Shown here in pieces: positions 43,286-54,218 of a stretch of 64,000 nucleotides of DNA. Position numbers and translations under genes: made by a program. Every line of letters starts with the position of its first letter. The first letter of the stretch is position 1. The stretch lies in the NCBI GenBank assembly GCA_023853785.1, contig JAJIRX010000311.1, forward strand, positions 1 through 64,000. The letters run 5' to 3'. This DNA comes from Psilocybe azurescens. Lineage: Eukaryota; Basidiomycota; Agaricomycetes; Agaricales; Agrocybaceae. Below the pieces are notes generated by a model. The model was not told the DNA's origin and did not search any database. It worked only from the letters and a program-made list of their open reading frames with translations.

Positions 43286-44246
43286 TTTTTTTTTAACATT
43301 ATAATAAAATATAAATAAAATATAAATAAAATCTGGGGATCTTCCTCCACCTGGAGTCTATAAGAAATTGACCCTGAAATAGTGTATTAATGCTGATATA
43401 CACGCTTCACAAGTCAAATCCATATGGAATCCATATGGAGGATGTGAGACTCAGATGAAGTTCCACATCCTCCACATTGGCCCACATGGAGGATGAGTGA
43501 ATTCCAGCTGGACTCCATGTGGAGTCTCCACCTCTAAATAGCTGGGACACCTGCAAAAAAGAGTCACCAAACTCCACCCGGAATATATGGGTGAGGGTAA
43601 AGACCTCCCACCATGCTTGTCATTGTCCTGGCCATGCTTGTCGTTGTCCTGGCTGTGCTTGTTGTTGTCCTGGCTGTGGCCATCTACGTCATCTCCCCTG
43701 GCCGCCCCACGTTGTTGCCCTGGCCATGCTCGTTGTCACTCTGGCCATCCACGTTGTCGTCCTGGCCATGGCTGTCCACATTGTTGCCCTGGCTGTGCTC
43801 ATTGTTGCTCTGGCTGTGCTCGATGTTGTTGCCCTTGCCGTCATGCGTGCACAACATTGTCGCTCTCTCTGTCCATGTGCTCGCCCTGGTCGGGCTTGTC
43901 CACATGCTTGTCACGGCCTGTCTTGCCCTGGTCCTCATGGTCACGGTCGCAGTTGTCCACGTCCTGGTCCTGGTCCTCGCGCTGGCTGTCCTTGTCCATG
44001 TCCTGGTCCTTGCCGTGTCCGTCCGGTCTTCGTCGTCCTTGTCCTCCATCACATCAGGTTGGCTTTTGCCTGGCTCTGACTGACAAGGCGGTAGTGGTGG
44101 TGGAAGAAAAAGTGGGGCCGGAATCAACAACGGACCGACGTGGCATCAACATGTCATGTGCGCATTGTTGATTTGCTTGTGCCAAGCAATGCCGAGAATA
44201 TCGGCCGTGCTAGTATATATTTAACTTAATTTTTATTTTTACAAAT

Positions 44247-44322
44247 GCTATTATGGCTCAGTTGGTTTATCTCACTTATGTACAGTGTTCTCTGATGCCC
44301 AAGTTTGATTCCAGCACATGGA
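44247..44322 (+). promoter_or_regulatory. tRNA-like Pol III module in beta1
   Basis: A box TGGCTCAGTTGG (44254-44265), B box AGTTTGATTCC (44302-44312) and a T-run from 44324. The acceptor ends do not pair convincingly, so only the promoter boxes and terminator are kept. 319 bp from the GGTCTTTAC end, as in alpha. Confidence 0.55.
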
Positions 44323-44641
44323 ATTTTTTTTTAATACTAGTATAAATTATAATAAAATATAATAAAAATACTGGGATATCATTCCACTCGGATTCCACCT
44401 TATTCCATTGGAATGGACCTATATTAGACCAAACCCAATGCAATATATGGTATTCCAGTTGGAATCCAGTTGGATTCTATATGAATTCCAGCCATTCCAT
44501 GGGAATGAAACTGGAATATTCCATTTGGAATGGCCTATTTTCTGGAATCCATGTTCATTCACCCATACAAAATACCATGGTGATATGACATGATATTCAG
44601 ACTGGAATCTGATGGAATAGGTGGGGGACAGTAAAGACCTT

Positions 44642-47600
44642 GGATGGAGGCCATCGCGTCCATCCAGGAGTTGCCACTCAACTCCTCAACACAGTGTCGG
44701 AATTAGGCTTGCAATGGGCTCCTTTTGTGAACCCAGAGCCAACCTTCTACCCTCGCATCCAGGGCTTTCACTCCACAGTGATTGACCTGGTATTCATGCA
44801 ACTGGACCAGACCCTGACAGCGCAGGTCACCCGGGTTCACAACACCATGGGTGAGTCGGATCATATCCCACTCGCCACTACTCTATCAATCTCTGTTGAT
44901 TCTGGGGCCATGCCCGCAGAGCTCTCAAAGCTGACAGAGAGGAGCAAATCCATTTTGTCAGAGTCATCAAGGGAGAGTTTGCCATGAAAGTGGACAAACA
45001 CGCTCCTCTTGACACACCTGATCAGATTGACATGGTGGCACAAGCTATTGCTGATTCATTCTCTGCAGCATGGGATATCTGCTCTAGAGAGGTCACAATC
45101 ATGAGGCGCTCCAAGCCATGGTGGACGGTTGAGTGCTCAGTTATGCTTCAGGCTTACCGAGAACATGGTCTCCCGGAGAACTGGAAGCTTTACCATAAGG
45201 CAGTTAAAAATGCCAAACGGGTTTTCTTTGATTCTAAGATCACTGAACTATCCATTACCAACAAGCACACCTGGGACCTCATGTCGTGGGTTCAACAGCG
45301 CAAGTGACCCCCATGTGAGGCTATTCAATATCAGGGGCAGCCTTGCCATGCTCTTCCCTCAGTTGTGGGATGCTCTCCACAACACCTACAACTTGGCGTC
45401 AGACCGTCCATTCAACATCAACATTCTTGATTCCATCCCGACATGCCTGTTCAGGGATGGGTCCCATTCTCTGCACTTGAGATGTGGAAGGCCTTGGCCT
45501 CCTGTTCCAATGTGTCAGCCCCAGGGCCAGACCACATTAAGTGGTCTCATCTTAAGATGTTGATGTGTGGGCCCACCCACATCTTCACCGTCTTACTCTT
45601 GCTTGCCAATGCCTGCCTTTGGGTTGGTCATTGGCCTAAGCACTTCAAGGAGTCCATGTTGGTTATCATCCCAAAACCAAACAAGCCCTCCTACTCTGCT
45701 CCAAAGGCATTCAGGCCCATTGTGCTCCTGAATACCATTGGTAATTTGATTGAGAAAATGCTTTCCAATCACATCCAGTTTGACAGCATTGCCTCAGATG
45801 TCTTCCACCCAAATCAGATTGGATGGATCTGCCAACGATCCACTGAAGATGCCGGTCTCATCCTGATGCACATGGTACATGCTGGTTGGGCCAAGGGACT
45901 CAAGACTAGCGTCATTGCCTTTGATGTCGCTTCTCAGTTCTTCCCATCACTCAACCATGAGGTTCTCATGGCTATTCTCCGGAAGCTAGGGTTTAGCGAC
46001 AATCTCGTTAAATTCTTCTCCCATTACCTGGTCAGTCGCTCTACACAATATGCATGGGGCAACTTTGTCTCAGACCTTCGTCAGGAAAATGTAGCAGTGG
46101 GACAGGGCAGAGCCCTGTCCCCGGTCCTCTCTGCTCTTTATGTTACTCTCATCATGAGGCTCTTTGAACAGGATCTGCTCACTCGTGGGTGTTTCCTGCT
46201 CTCATACGTCAATAATGGCACCCTTGTTGTGCAATTGAAGTCACTACTCAACAACTGTGCTGCCCTTAAATGGGCATATGGGGTCATATTTGAGCTGTTC
46301 AAGAAATTTGAACTTGCACTGGAGCACGACAAGTCTGAAGTATTCCACTTTGACCAGTCACATTCCAAAGACAACCCCCTGTTGATCTGGGCTACGCTCT
46401 GTATACCGGCATGACCCCTCTCATACCCAAGCTGTATTGGTGGTACTTGGGTTTCTATTTCAATCGCAAGCTCACTTTTACTGAGCATGTCCGATACTAC
46501 TCTACCAAGGATTTATCAACCATCAAGGCAATGAAGATGCTTGGTAGTTCTACTCAAGGCCTGCACCCTGTTCAAAAGTGTGTCCTCTACTGCGCCTGCA
46601 TGCTCCCCACAGTTATGTATAGTTTCTGTCTCTGGTACTTTGCAGCTGCCCGATGCAAAGGTGCCCTTCACTATCTCTCTGTTATGCAGCAATCCACTGC
46701 ACTGTGGATTACCGGTGCATTCGCACTTCTCCAACTGGTGGAGTGGAGGCCCTTGCGGGCCTTCTCCCCATTAATCTCCTTCTGTGCCGTCTATCTGAGC
46801 AAGCCAATTATTGGTTGCCACCCTGATGCCAACTCACTCTGTGAGAGCTTTCCTCTCTTGCTTCAATTGTGGCACTATCACACTGCACCCTTCCCTCTCA
46901 ATTCAGACCATGTCTGAACCAGAGATCTTCCACACTAGTGGTACTCTCTTTGAGTCTGACCCTAATGTTCTTGCTCTGACGGAGACTCTACTCCCAATGA
47001 ACCCGCTTTCACAGCTGGGTGTTTGACTCATAGACCGCTTTGCGGACCAGGTCCACTTCGATGACTGCAAGATTTCTTGTGGCAACGCCAACAAAAACTG
47101 AAGCAGCGCACCAAACACCTTGATAAGCTCTGGGACAAAATCTCGGAGAATATCAGGACCTATTATGCAGGGACAGATGCAAGTCAGCCCCTCTCAGGAA
47201 GGTATCAAGCCATTGTGGCCTCCATCCTGTTCAGCAGCAGAGCAGAGTGCTGGTGTGCTTGGCATGTTGCAGGCAAAGTCACTGTGCCTGATGTGGAACT
47301 CTATGCCATTTGTTCTGCAATTGTCAATGCGACCTTGCATGATGATTGTATGGACATTTTCATATTCACGGACTCGATGGCTTCTTCCTGTTGAGCTGTT
47401 GATCCTTCCATCAACTCCAGACAGGGCCACTCTGCAGCTGTCTGCAAGGCTCTTTAGACTTGGTTCACCTGCAAGGATGGCCAGTCAACCACCTTTGTGT
47501 ACGTCCCCTTACGATTGCAGTGGGACTTGCATTACAAAGCACACAAGTACGCAACCGAACTCAAAGTCACACTGGGCCCCCGCCCAGCTATATCATTTGA

Positions 47601-48042
47601 CAGCCTGCGCATGCAGGCTGCCCTCTCTCGAGGCACTTCCTGGAATGTCATGTTCCAGGACCCCAAATATTGAGGTCAGAACTTCCTCCACCTCAAAACT
47701 GTCAATGGGGCAGTTGCTCAGCCCAGGGGTAAACACAATCCCTGGGTTCATTTTACGAACATGAGCTCTTCACAGCTCTATGCACGCATGTGCTGGTGTA
47801 TCCTGAATCATACACCCATTGGGTCTTACTATTCCCAGTTTAATCTTAATAATGGTAAAACATCGTGCCCATGTGGGTGTCCTTGGGAAACCCATACACA
47901 TATCCTAACCTGCAAGAAGACATATTGTCCTCCCAGGGCATGCAAGCTTAGGCAGCCGACTACATTGTGCTACCTTCACTCATTTCTGGAGATGAACACT
48001 AAAGTGTTCGCCTTCCGTTTGGCTCCTACCGGTGTTGGCTGA
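44642..48042 (+). pseudogene. LINE ORF2, endonuclease C-terminus to Cys/His tail
   Basis: The endonuclease end carries an intact ESDHIPLATT (about 44855). RT is open over 323 codons (45443-46414), but its active site reads LSYVNNGTLVVQ: both catalytic Asp are Asn. Then FTEHVRYYSTKDLST (46465), RNase H (YAGTDAS, DVELYAI, FTDSMAS; 47160-47390, ending early at a TGA) and tail CPCGCPWETHTHILTC (47865-47915). Frameshifts at about 44990, 45310, 46410, 46730 and 47640 are visible. Long open RT with a dead site suggests decay after insertion. Confidence 0.86.
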
Positions 48043-48615
48043 CTCAACTGACGTTGGGCATTGTGGGGGAGTTTTTGTTCAGTGGTCTTGATTGGCTTGG
48101 GCCAATTATCTGCTTGGCTCATGGTTGTTTCAGCAGGGCTCGTTTGCTACTTGCTTCGGTGTTCGACTCACCGCCCCCACTCAGGACCTAGGCCATGTTA
48201 TGAATGGCGTCAAGTATGCGGGAACTAGGGAGAGCTGGTACCGCTGGTCACAGTCGTTGGACTTGGGTGCTCCCCGTCCTTGTTAGTTATCTCCTGCTGG
48301 TGCTGCAACCGCTTCACCCCAGGCTTCCTAGGGCTAGGGTCACTCCTAGTCCATATCCTGCAAGGTTGTTCTTTGTAGATAGATTCCTTTCTTTGTTTCG
48401 TATTCTGCATCGAGGTTGGTGTTATATCCCTACAGTAGCTACCCTGTTATGTGTTCAGCATGGTCATTTATCGTAGGCTTCAGTGTTTCCAACAGACTCT
48501 TAGTAGTTTTGGCAAACAGTTTCTTAGTAGTTACCTGGTCAGGCATTTGTACTTAGCAACTGGACTGCTTTTGTGCACTGGTATACAAATTGATGAGTTA
48601 AAAATAAATAAATAA
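44642..48615 (+). mobile_element. LINE copy 11, from endonuclease to A-tail
   Basis: Plus-strand LINE starting in the C-terminal part of the APE endonuclease and continuing through RT, RNase H, the Cys/His tail and 3' UTR to an AAAATAAATAAATAA tail at 48600-48615. The 5' cut coincides with the beta1 end. The tail joins Copia-1 integrase DNA (minus strand) at 48616. Confidence 0.88.
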
Positions 48616-49605
48616 GTGATTCTCTGATGGAGCTGGGAAATAGTGCAGAAGTCATTTTGCCTGCCAGACATGCCTCGCAAATCAGATCTGGCTGATCTTT
48701 GGAGGTAATGACGAGACCAAACATGAGATCACCGTGTATCAATTGCTTAATCGTGGCATAACTGTGGTGCACACAGCAACGATGCCAAAGATTGATATCC
48801 ATTGGGAGAGTTGAAGCTGCTTTTGCACATTCTGAAATTGGCTCAGTGGATGCATCTAGAATGCCACAATTTTGCGAGGTGACTGTAGCTGTAAATAGCA
48901 TCATTCTGTCGCATTTAAAGAACATGGTGGTCTCATTCACTTCCATGCAGATGCCTTTGTGTTTGGTAAGGTATAAACATGCCAATAGATTGTTGCAGAG
49001 TAGGAGAACATGCAAAACTTGTGTAAGCTCTACAGAATATGCTTCCTGACCCTCTATCACCGGATTGATCATCACACTCCCAAATCCAGCCGGAATAGAT
49101 AATGGTGTTGTCTGCTAGCTTGACTGGGACAATGTAGGGCATGTAATTGTGTATCCATTTGCGATGAGGTGTCATATGACTAGTGGCACCTGTGTCTGCA
49201 AGCCAATTGAAGTTAGCATTGCTTTGGGAAGTGTTTGAAGCAGATGTAGACAGTGCACTTGCATTTCCAGCAAATTCTGGCTTGGGATCCTTCTCAGATG
49301 TCTCCTGCACTTTCCTGGCCTTCTGATCTCTGTTCTTGTACCTAGTGGACACTTTCCTTTGCTTTCTCTTGAGAGTCAAGATAACGGCTGCATTCTGCTT
49401 GCATGTGGTTGTTCATGCCGCAAAACATGCAGAGAAGCATAGGGGGCACAGGAGTGCGAGATGACAATGCTGCAAGCACAGAGGTGACATTAGGAGCAGC
49501 AGAAGCACAATGACAATTTTGGGACTCCTCTGTGACAAATGCCTGTTGAATGGTAGCCTTTTCAAGCTTGTCCATAAGCAGTAGATATGAAGCAAAGCCG
49601 CTGAA
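48616..49605 (-). pseudogene. Copia-1 gag end, protease and integrase start
   Basis: Read from 49604 leftward: the gag segment LMDKLEKATIQQAFVTEES, knuckle CMFCGMNNHMQAEC (about 49430-49390), protease NWLADTGATSH (about 49190), and the pre-integrase HRCCVHHSYA / CEACLAGK zinc ligands, ending at 48616 where the LINE inserted. At about 49605 it joins the 3' end of a Copia-1 (RNase H tail) without an LTR between them, an internal recombination junction. Frame breaks at about 49130 and 49340. Confidence 0.85.
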
Positions 49606-49963
49606 AATGTAAATCCCCATCTCCTCTCTGCAGAACTAAACCTTTGCAGCAGGCAGAGGCTTGGTAAGAATGTCAGCAACTTGCTCATCAGTAGAAACAA
49701 AGGTAGGGTTGATCATCTTGTCATTTACAGCATTGCGCAGCCAGTAGAAGCGCAGATCCAGATGCTTCATGCATCCATGGTGTTCAGGATTCTTGGAGAT
49801 GTTGATTGCAGATTGGTTGTCAATGTGAAGAGTGGAAGGCTTGTCAATGTGGTAGCCAAATTTGTGCAGAATGTTGTGCATCCATACAATCTCCTTGCCT
49901 GCTTAAACAGCTGCAATGAACTCTGCTTCAGTGGTGGAAAGTGCAACAATTCCCTGCAGTTTG
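49606..49963 (-). pseudogene. Copia-1 RNase H C-terminus
   Basis: Contains the end of pol: STTEAEFIAAV, HIDNQSAINISKNPEHHG, EQVADILTKPLPAAKV. It is continuous with 52003-52063 once alpha3 and one copy of GCAGTTTG are removed. The catalytic Glu and Asp blocks are present, but a TAA lies at about 49904 (CAA expected). Confidence 0.85.
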
Positions 49964-50356
49964 GAGGTCTTTACCCTCACCCAGGTATTCCATGTGGAGT
50001 CCACCAACTCCGGCATGGAGTTGGTGGACTCCATATGGAGTTTAGTGACTCTTTTTTGCAGGTGTCCCAGCCATTTAGAGGTGGAGGCTCCACATGGAGT
50101 CCAGCTGGAATCCACTCATCCTCCATGTGGGCCAATGTGGAGGATGTGGAACTCCATGTGGACTCCATGTGGAACTTCATCTGAGTCTCACATTCTCCAT
50201 ATGGATTCCATGTGGATTTGACTCATAAAGCATGTATATTAGCATGAATACACTATTTTAGCACCAATTTCAAATGGACTCCAGGTGGAGGAAGATCCCC
50301 AGATTTTATTTATATTTTATTTATATTTTATTATATTTATTATAGTGCAAAAAAAT

Positions 50357-50430
50357 GACACAATCAGGAATTGAACTCAGGCATCAGAGAAAGCCGGACA
50401 CCGACGCTAAACCAACTAAGCCATATAGGC
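50357..50430 (-). promoter_or_regulatory. tRNA-like Pol III module in alpha3
   Basis: Minus strand: starts GCCTATA at 50430, A box TGGCTTAGTTGG (50423-50412), B box AGTTCAATTCC (50377-50367), T7 run at 50355-50349. The acceptor stem is weak. It points to the GGTCTTTAC end, 393 bp away, and diverges from the Asp-rich frame on the other strand. Confidence 0.6.
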
Positions 50431-50854
50431 TTTGTTATTCTTTAAAATTTGATGGTATAGATACCAATACCGCCATTTAACTCGGCATATCTCGGCAAGT
50501 GACAAATAACATCACATATGTCACTTGTTGATTCCGCGTCCGTCCATTTATTATTCCCACCACCCCACCTCTTTCTCCGACCACCACCACCCCGCTGCCG
50601 CCATCGTGGCGTGTCCCCCACCTTGCCGTCGTCGGTCGGAGCCAGGCCCATGCCAACCCGATCCGACACACATCACATCGCATCGAACCGAGGCCGACAA
50701 AACGCAATCGGACACCCAGCGAACGAACGGAGGTGAGTACAGAACAAGGCGGAACAAGGCGGGTGGGGAACGAGGAACGAGGCGAGGTGAGACGAATGCG
50801 GAATGAGGCAGAACGAGGGGAGGCGATGCGAACGAGGAACGAGGCCGCGCACAG

Positions 50855-51576
50855 GTAAGTCGCGAATTCCGTATGCCCCCGCCATTAACCGTTTCCCCCC
50901 CCCCTCTTTTTTTGTATAGGCCTCACGACGACGAGGGGCACGTACGATACGTACAACGACGGGTACGACGGCACACAGGACGCTTATGGACGACGGCAGC
51001 GACACGTGCAAAGACCATGACAACGACAGCGACACGTACAACGGCCATAGCAACGACAACGGCCGCGACAACGACGACAACGGCCACAACAACGAAGACG
51101 GGTGCGACAACGATGACGACGGGCACGACAGCCATGACGACGACGGCGACGACGGGTATGACAGACGCGACGGACACAACAACACGACGGACGGACACGC
51201 TGGACGCTGTGACGACGGCCATCATGACGTGTACGAAGGCCACCACAACGTGTACGACGGCCACCACAACGTGTATAATGGATACCACAGCGTGTACGAC
51301 GGTCACGACAACAACAACAACATGTACGGCGGGGCTACGAGCGACATGGCCATCCTCTCGCCCCCCTTTTTTTCTTTTTTTTTTTTTCTTTTTTTTTGTC
51401 TCGTTTTCTATTTTTTTCATGTTCATGTGCTTCTATATTTATTTGAACCAACTATGTACCCTCTCGCCTACTTTTTCTGTCTGTTTCATATGTTGTTTTT
51501 TTATTTCTTTTGTTTACATATTTTTACATATTTCTTTTCTTATGTTTCAGTGATGATGAACTTTGCTAGTAGATAA
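50855..51576 (+). other. Putative spliced Asp/His-rich frame with hydrophobic C-terminus (alpha3)
   Basis: A 65-nt intron is suggested by ACAG/GTAAGT (50855) and TTTTTTTGTATAG (50919) with TTAAC as a possible branch site. The following exon is open from 50920 to 51576 (219 codons; first ATG 50986). The first 110 residues are D/N/H/G-rich (DNDDNGHNNEDGCDNDDDGH), then YDGHHNVY-type units, then about 75 hydrophobic residues that could span a membrane two or three times. The composition tracks a GAC/AAC nucleotide repeat, so coding is uncertain. No known family was recognised. Confidence 0.35.
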
Positions 51577-52002
51577 TATTGTAGATAAGTATTATGTAGT
51601 TTTTAATATATTATATATACATTCTTGCATGAATTTACTATAAGAAAATACATTCCAATTAATATCTGGCTATAGCTGGACTTGGTGAAATTCACTAAGT
51701 CCTCTCTCTGATGGCCTAAGCTGGAATATTGTCACCCAGGTATGCAGTCCAGGTGGATTCCAATTGAACTCCACCTGGACTCCACCTGGCCTCCACCTGG
51801 CTTCCATCTGGCCTCCAGTTGGACTCATGTGGAATTGCTTGAAGTCCACCTGAGTCCATCTGGAGTCCACCTGAACTCCACCTATCAAAGATAATTTTTG
51901 AACACTTGTATATGTTTCCCAGATGGACTCCATGTGGAGTCCACCACTTTGTATGGAGTTGGTGGACTCCACATGGAGTTCCTGGGTGGAGGTAAAGTAC
52001 AC

Positions 52003-52063
52003 GCAGTTTGCTGCTCCAGCCAACCGCACCACCAGCTATAATTGTCACATAACCACCTGCAAT
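52003..52063 (-). pseudogene. Copia-1 RNase H scrap
   Basis: 61 bp continuing Copia-1 RNase H (GGYVTIIAGGAVGWSSKL) from the other side of alpha3. It is cut on the right by the palindromic element starting at about 52064. Confidence 0.82.
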
Positions 52064-52952
52064 AGTGGCTACCACAGAATATCATAAAATAAGGACCTAT
52101 CCACAGAGCAGATTTGTTAACAGCCATGAATGAAATGAAAAGTAGGATCTCATAAATCCTGGGCCAGGTATTTCATAAATACTAGGCTGGGGATCTCATA
52201 AATTTCTGGATTGGGTATTTCATTAATTTCATAACCTTGGGATATCATTATCTAGAGATAAATTATAGTATATTCTCTTTAGACATGGGAATTGATTATG
52301 TAATATTTGTGTGTGATATCAAATTGCCTTTATTGATAAATACACTTTAGCTCTCTTCAAATTGTGGCCTCAAATTAAAACATTATTTAAAATACAAACT
52401 GCCCTCTTTTCTCTAGGATAGAGGGATAGACAAACACTTAGATTTATAGTTTTTTACCATATATGGTAGTTCAAACTTAACAACAATCAATCCATTAAGT
52501 TGTGAAAGCCTACTATAAATGATTTGATATCCACAAAGTCATGAAAGCCCAGTGAGATTGATAAGATAGTCATCCAGATATTGATAAAGATCTCTACTCT
52601 GATATTTATGAGATCCCCAGCCTGGTATTTATGAGATCTCTACCCTGGTATTTATGAGATCCCCAGCCTGGTATTTATGAGATCTCCACTCTGGTATTTA
52701 TGAGATCTCTACCCTGGTATTTATGAGATCCCCAGCTTGGTATTTATGAGATCTCCACCCTGGTATTTATGAGATCCCCAGCCTGGTATTTATGAGATAG
52801 CCATCCAGATATTTATGAGATCCCCAGCCTAGTATTTATGAGATACCTGGCCCAGGATTTATAAGATCCTACTTTTCATTTCATTCAAGGCCGTTAACAA
52901 ATCTGCTCTGTGGATAGGTCCTTATTTTATCATAACGTTTGCAGCCACCACT
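52064..52952. mobile_element. Palindromic MITE with long inverted ends and a 23-bp tandem array
   Basis: About 889 bp. The left arm (AGTGGCTACC, then ATAAAATAAGGACCTATCC) is repeated inverted at the right end (GGATAGGTCCTTATTTTAT, then GCAGCCACCACT), giving inverted repeats of at least 150 bp with small differences. The arms contain repeats built on TATTTATGAGATCC. It has no coding frame. Flanks differ (Copia-1 left, LINE right), so no duplication is readable. AGTGG-type ends may hint at hAT affinity, but that is weak. Confidence 0.78.
52590..52865 (+). repeat. 23-bp tandem repeat array
   Basis: Eleven or so tandem units of TATTTATGAGATCCCCAGCC plus TGG, with variants CTCCACTC, CTCTACCC and AGCCATCC. 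The left arm of the same MITE holds a few inverted, more diverged units (52135-52260), so the array is an expansion of the terminal repeat. Confidence 0.88.
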
Positions 52953-53610
52953 CCTGCCTGTCGAGCTGTCAATCCCTCTATCCACTCCAGACAGGGCCAC
53001 TCTGTGGCTGTCTGTGAGTCTCTTCAGACTTGGTTCACTCAAAAGGATGGCCAGTCAATCACCTTTGTGTATGTCCCCTCACAATTGCAGTGGGATATAC
53101 ACTACAGCACAAGTACACAACCAAACTCAAAGTTGCACTGGGCCCGTGCCCAGCTACATAATTGACAGCCTTTGTATGCAGGCTGCCCTCTCTTGGGGTG
53201 CTTCCTGGAATGTCATGTTCCAGGACCCGGAATATCGAGGTCAGAATTTTCTCCAAATTAAAACAGTCGACAGGGCTGTTGCACAGCCCAGGGCAAGGAT
53301 AACCTCTGGGTTCATTTCGCAAACATGAGCTCTCTGCAGCTCTACACATGCATGTGTAGGTGTATTCTGAATCATGCGCCCATCGGGTCTTATTATTCCT
53401 GGTTTAATCTTAACAACAATGCTGACATGTTGTGCCCATGTGGGTGCCCTTGGGAAACCTGCATGCATATCTTGACCTGTAAGAAGACTTATTGTCCTCC
53501 CAGGGCATGTGAGCTTAGGCAGCCAACTATGTTGTGCTACCTTCACTCATTTTGGAGATGAACCCAAAAGTGTTTGCCTTCCTCTCAGCTCCTCCTACTG
53601 GGGTTGGCTA
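52953..53610 (+). pseudogene. LINE ORF2 C-terminal end
   Basis: Contains the last part of RNase H (GHSVAVCESLQTWF, KDGQSITFVYVPS), the conserved WNVMFQDPEYRGQNFLQ block and the zinc-like CPCGCPWETCMHILTC (53435-53480), with frameshifts at about 53010, 53110, 53290 and 53415. The last T-run before GGAGATG is short, as in copy 3, giving HSFWR and a stop. Confidence 0.82.
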
Positions 53611-54218
53611 ACTCAGCTGACATTGGGCATTGTGGGGGGATTCCTTGTTCGGCAGTTGGTGGGGGATTCCTTGTTCAGCGGTTGGGATTGGCATGGGCCA
53701 ATTATCCACCTGGCTCACGGTTGTTTGAGAATTCCTGGGAGGGTCTGTTTCAGTGGGACTTGGCTCGCTACTGGTTTTGGTGTTTGACTAACCCACCCCA
53801 CTCAGGACCTAGGCCGTGTTACAAACAGCGTTGAGTATGTGGGAACTAGAGAGAGCTGGTACTGCTTATCTTGGCTGCTGGACTTGGGCACCCCCACCCT
53901 TGTCAGTTATCTCCTGCTGGTGTTACTTCCACTCTACCCCAGGCTTTCTAAGGCTAGAGTCACTCCTAGTCTATATCCTGCGAGGATTATGCTTTGTAGA
54001 TAGATTCTGCATTGAGGCTGGTGTTATATCCCCACTTTCAGTTACCCTGTTATGTGTCTAGCTTAGGCATTTATTGTAGATTTCAGCATTTCAAACAGTC
54101 TTTTAGTAGTTACCTGATCAGGCATTTGTACTTTAGTGACTGGACTGCTTTCACGCACCAGTATATAAATTGATGATTTAAAATAAATAAAAAATAAAAA
54201 AACAAAAAATAAAAAAAC
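52953..54218 (+). mobile_element. LINE copy 12, RNase H to A-tail
   Basis: Plus-strand 3' end of a LINE: RNase H from the RRAVDPSIHS-equivalent block, Cys/His tail, 3' UTR and a long A-rich tail with interspersed T and C (54178-54218). It joins Copia-2 gag DNA at 54219. A short tandem duplication of GTTGGTGGGGGATTCCTTGTTC-like sequence is visible at 53640-53690. Confidence 0.87.

Larger units (their letters stand above)
41610..43607 (+). mobile_element. Alpha2, TIR element nested in beta1
   Basis: About 2.0 kb from TGTACTTTACC to GGTAAAGACCTC. The flanks CCACCGTG (41602-41609) and CCACCATG (43608-43615) make an 8-bp duplication with one CG-to-CA difference. It aligns with alpha1 over its full length: GGTGGA repeats, A-rich tract, GTC/GTT-rich block, intron-like signals, tRNA-like unit. 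Insertion into beta1 shows alpha was active after beta1 was in place. Confidence 0.86.
40763..44641 (+). mobile_element. Beta1, TIR element with tRNA-like module, host of nested alpha2
   Basis: Ends CAGTACTTTACTGTCCCACACCC and GGTGGGGGACAGTAAAGACCT identify a third, diverged member of the same superfamily; without the nested alpha2 it is about 1.88 kb. Subterminal zones (40770-40990 and 44380-44620) are dense in TTCCAATTGGAATCC and TGGAATCCA words. Internal layout parallels alpha: A-rich tract (41100-41185), TTGTTGCCC/GTCCTGGCC low-complexity blocks (41220-41600 and 43610-44040) and a tRNA-like unit. Flanks are different LINE segments, so no duplication can be read. Confidence 0.78.
49964..52002 (-). 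mobile_element. Alpha3, TIR element with perfect 8-bp target duplication
   Basis: 2039 bp in opposite orientation to alpha1/2: GAGGTCTTTACC at the left, GGTAAAGTACAC at the right. Flanked by GCAGTTTG at 49956-49963 and 52003-52010; the uninterrupted target (GCAGTTTGCTGCTCCAGCC) is present at about 2837. This copy keeps the longest reading frame and most CpGs, suggesting it is the youngest alpha. Subterminal TGGACTCCA/TGGAGTCCA arrays lie at 49995-50215 and 51740-51980. Confidence 0.92.

Noticed and set aside
52590..52865. CRISPR-like array
   Set aside because: Units are directly adjacent with no unique spacers and lie in a eukaryotic MITE with inverted ends.
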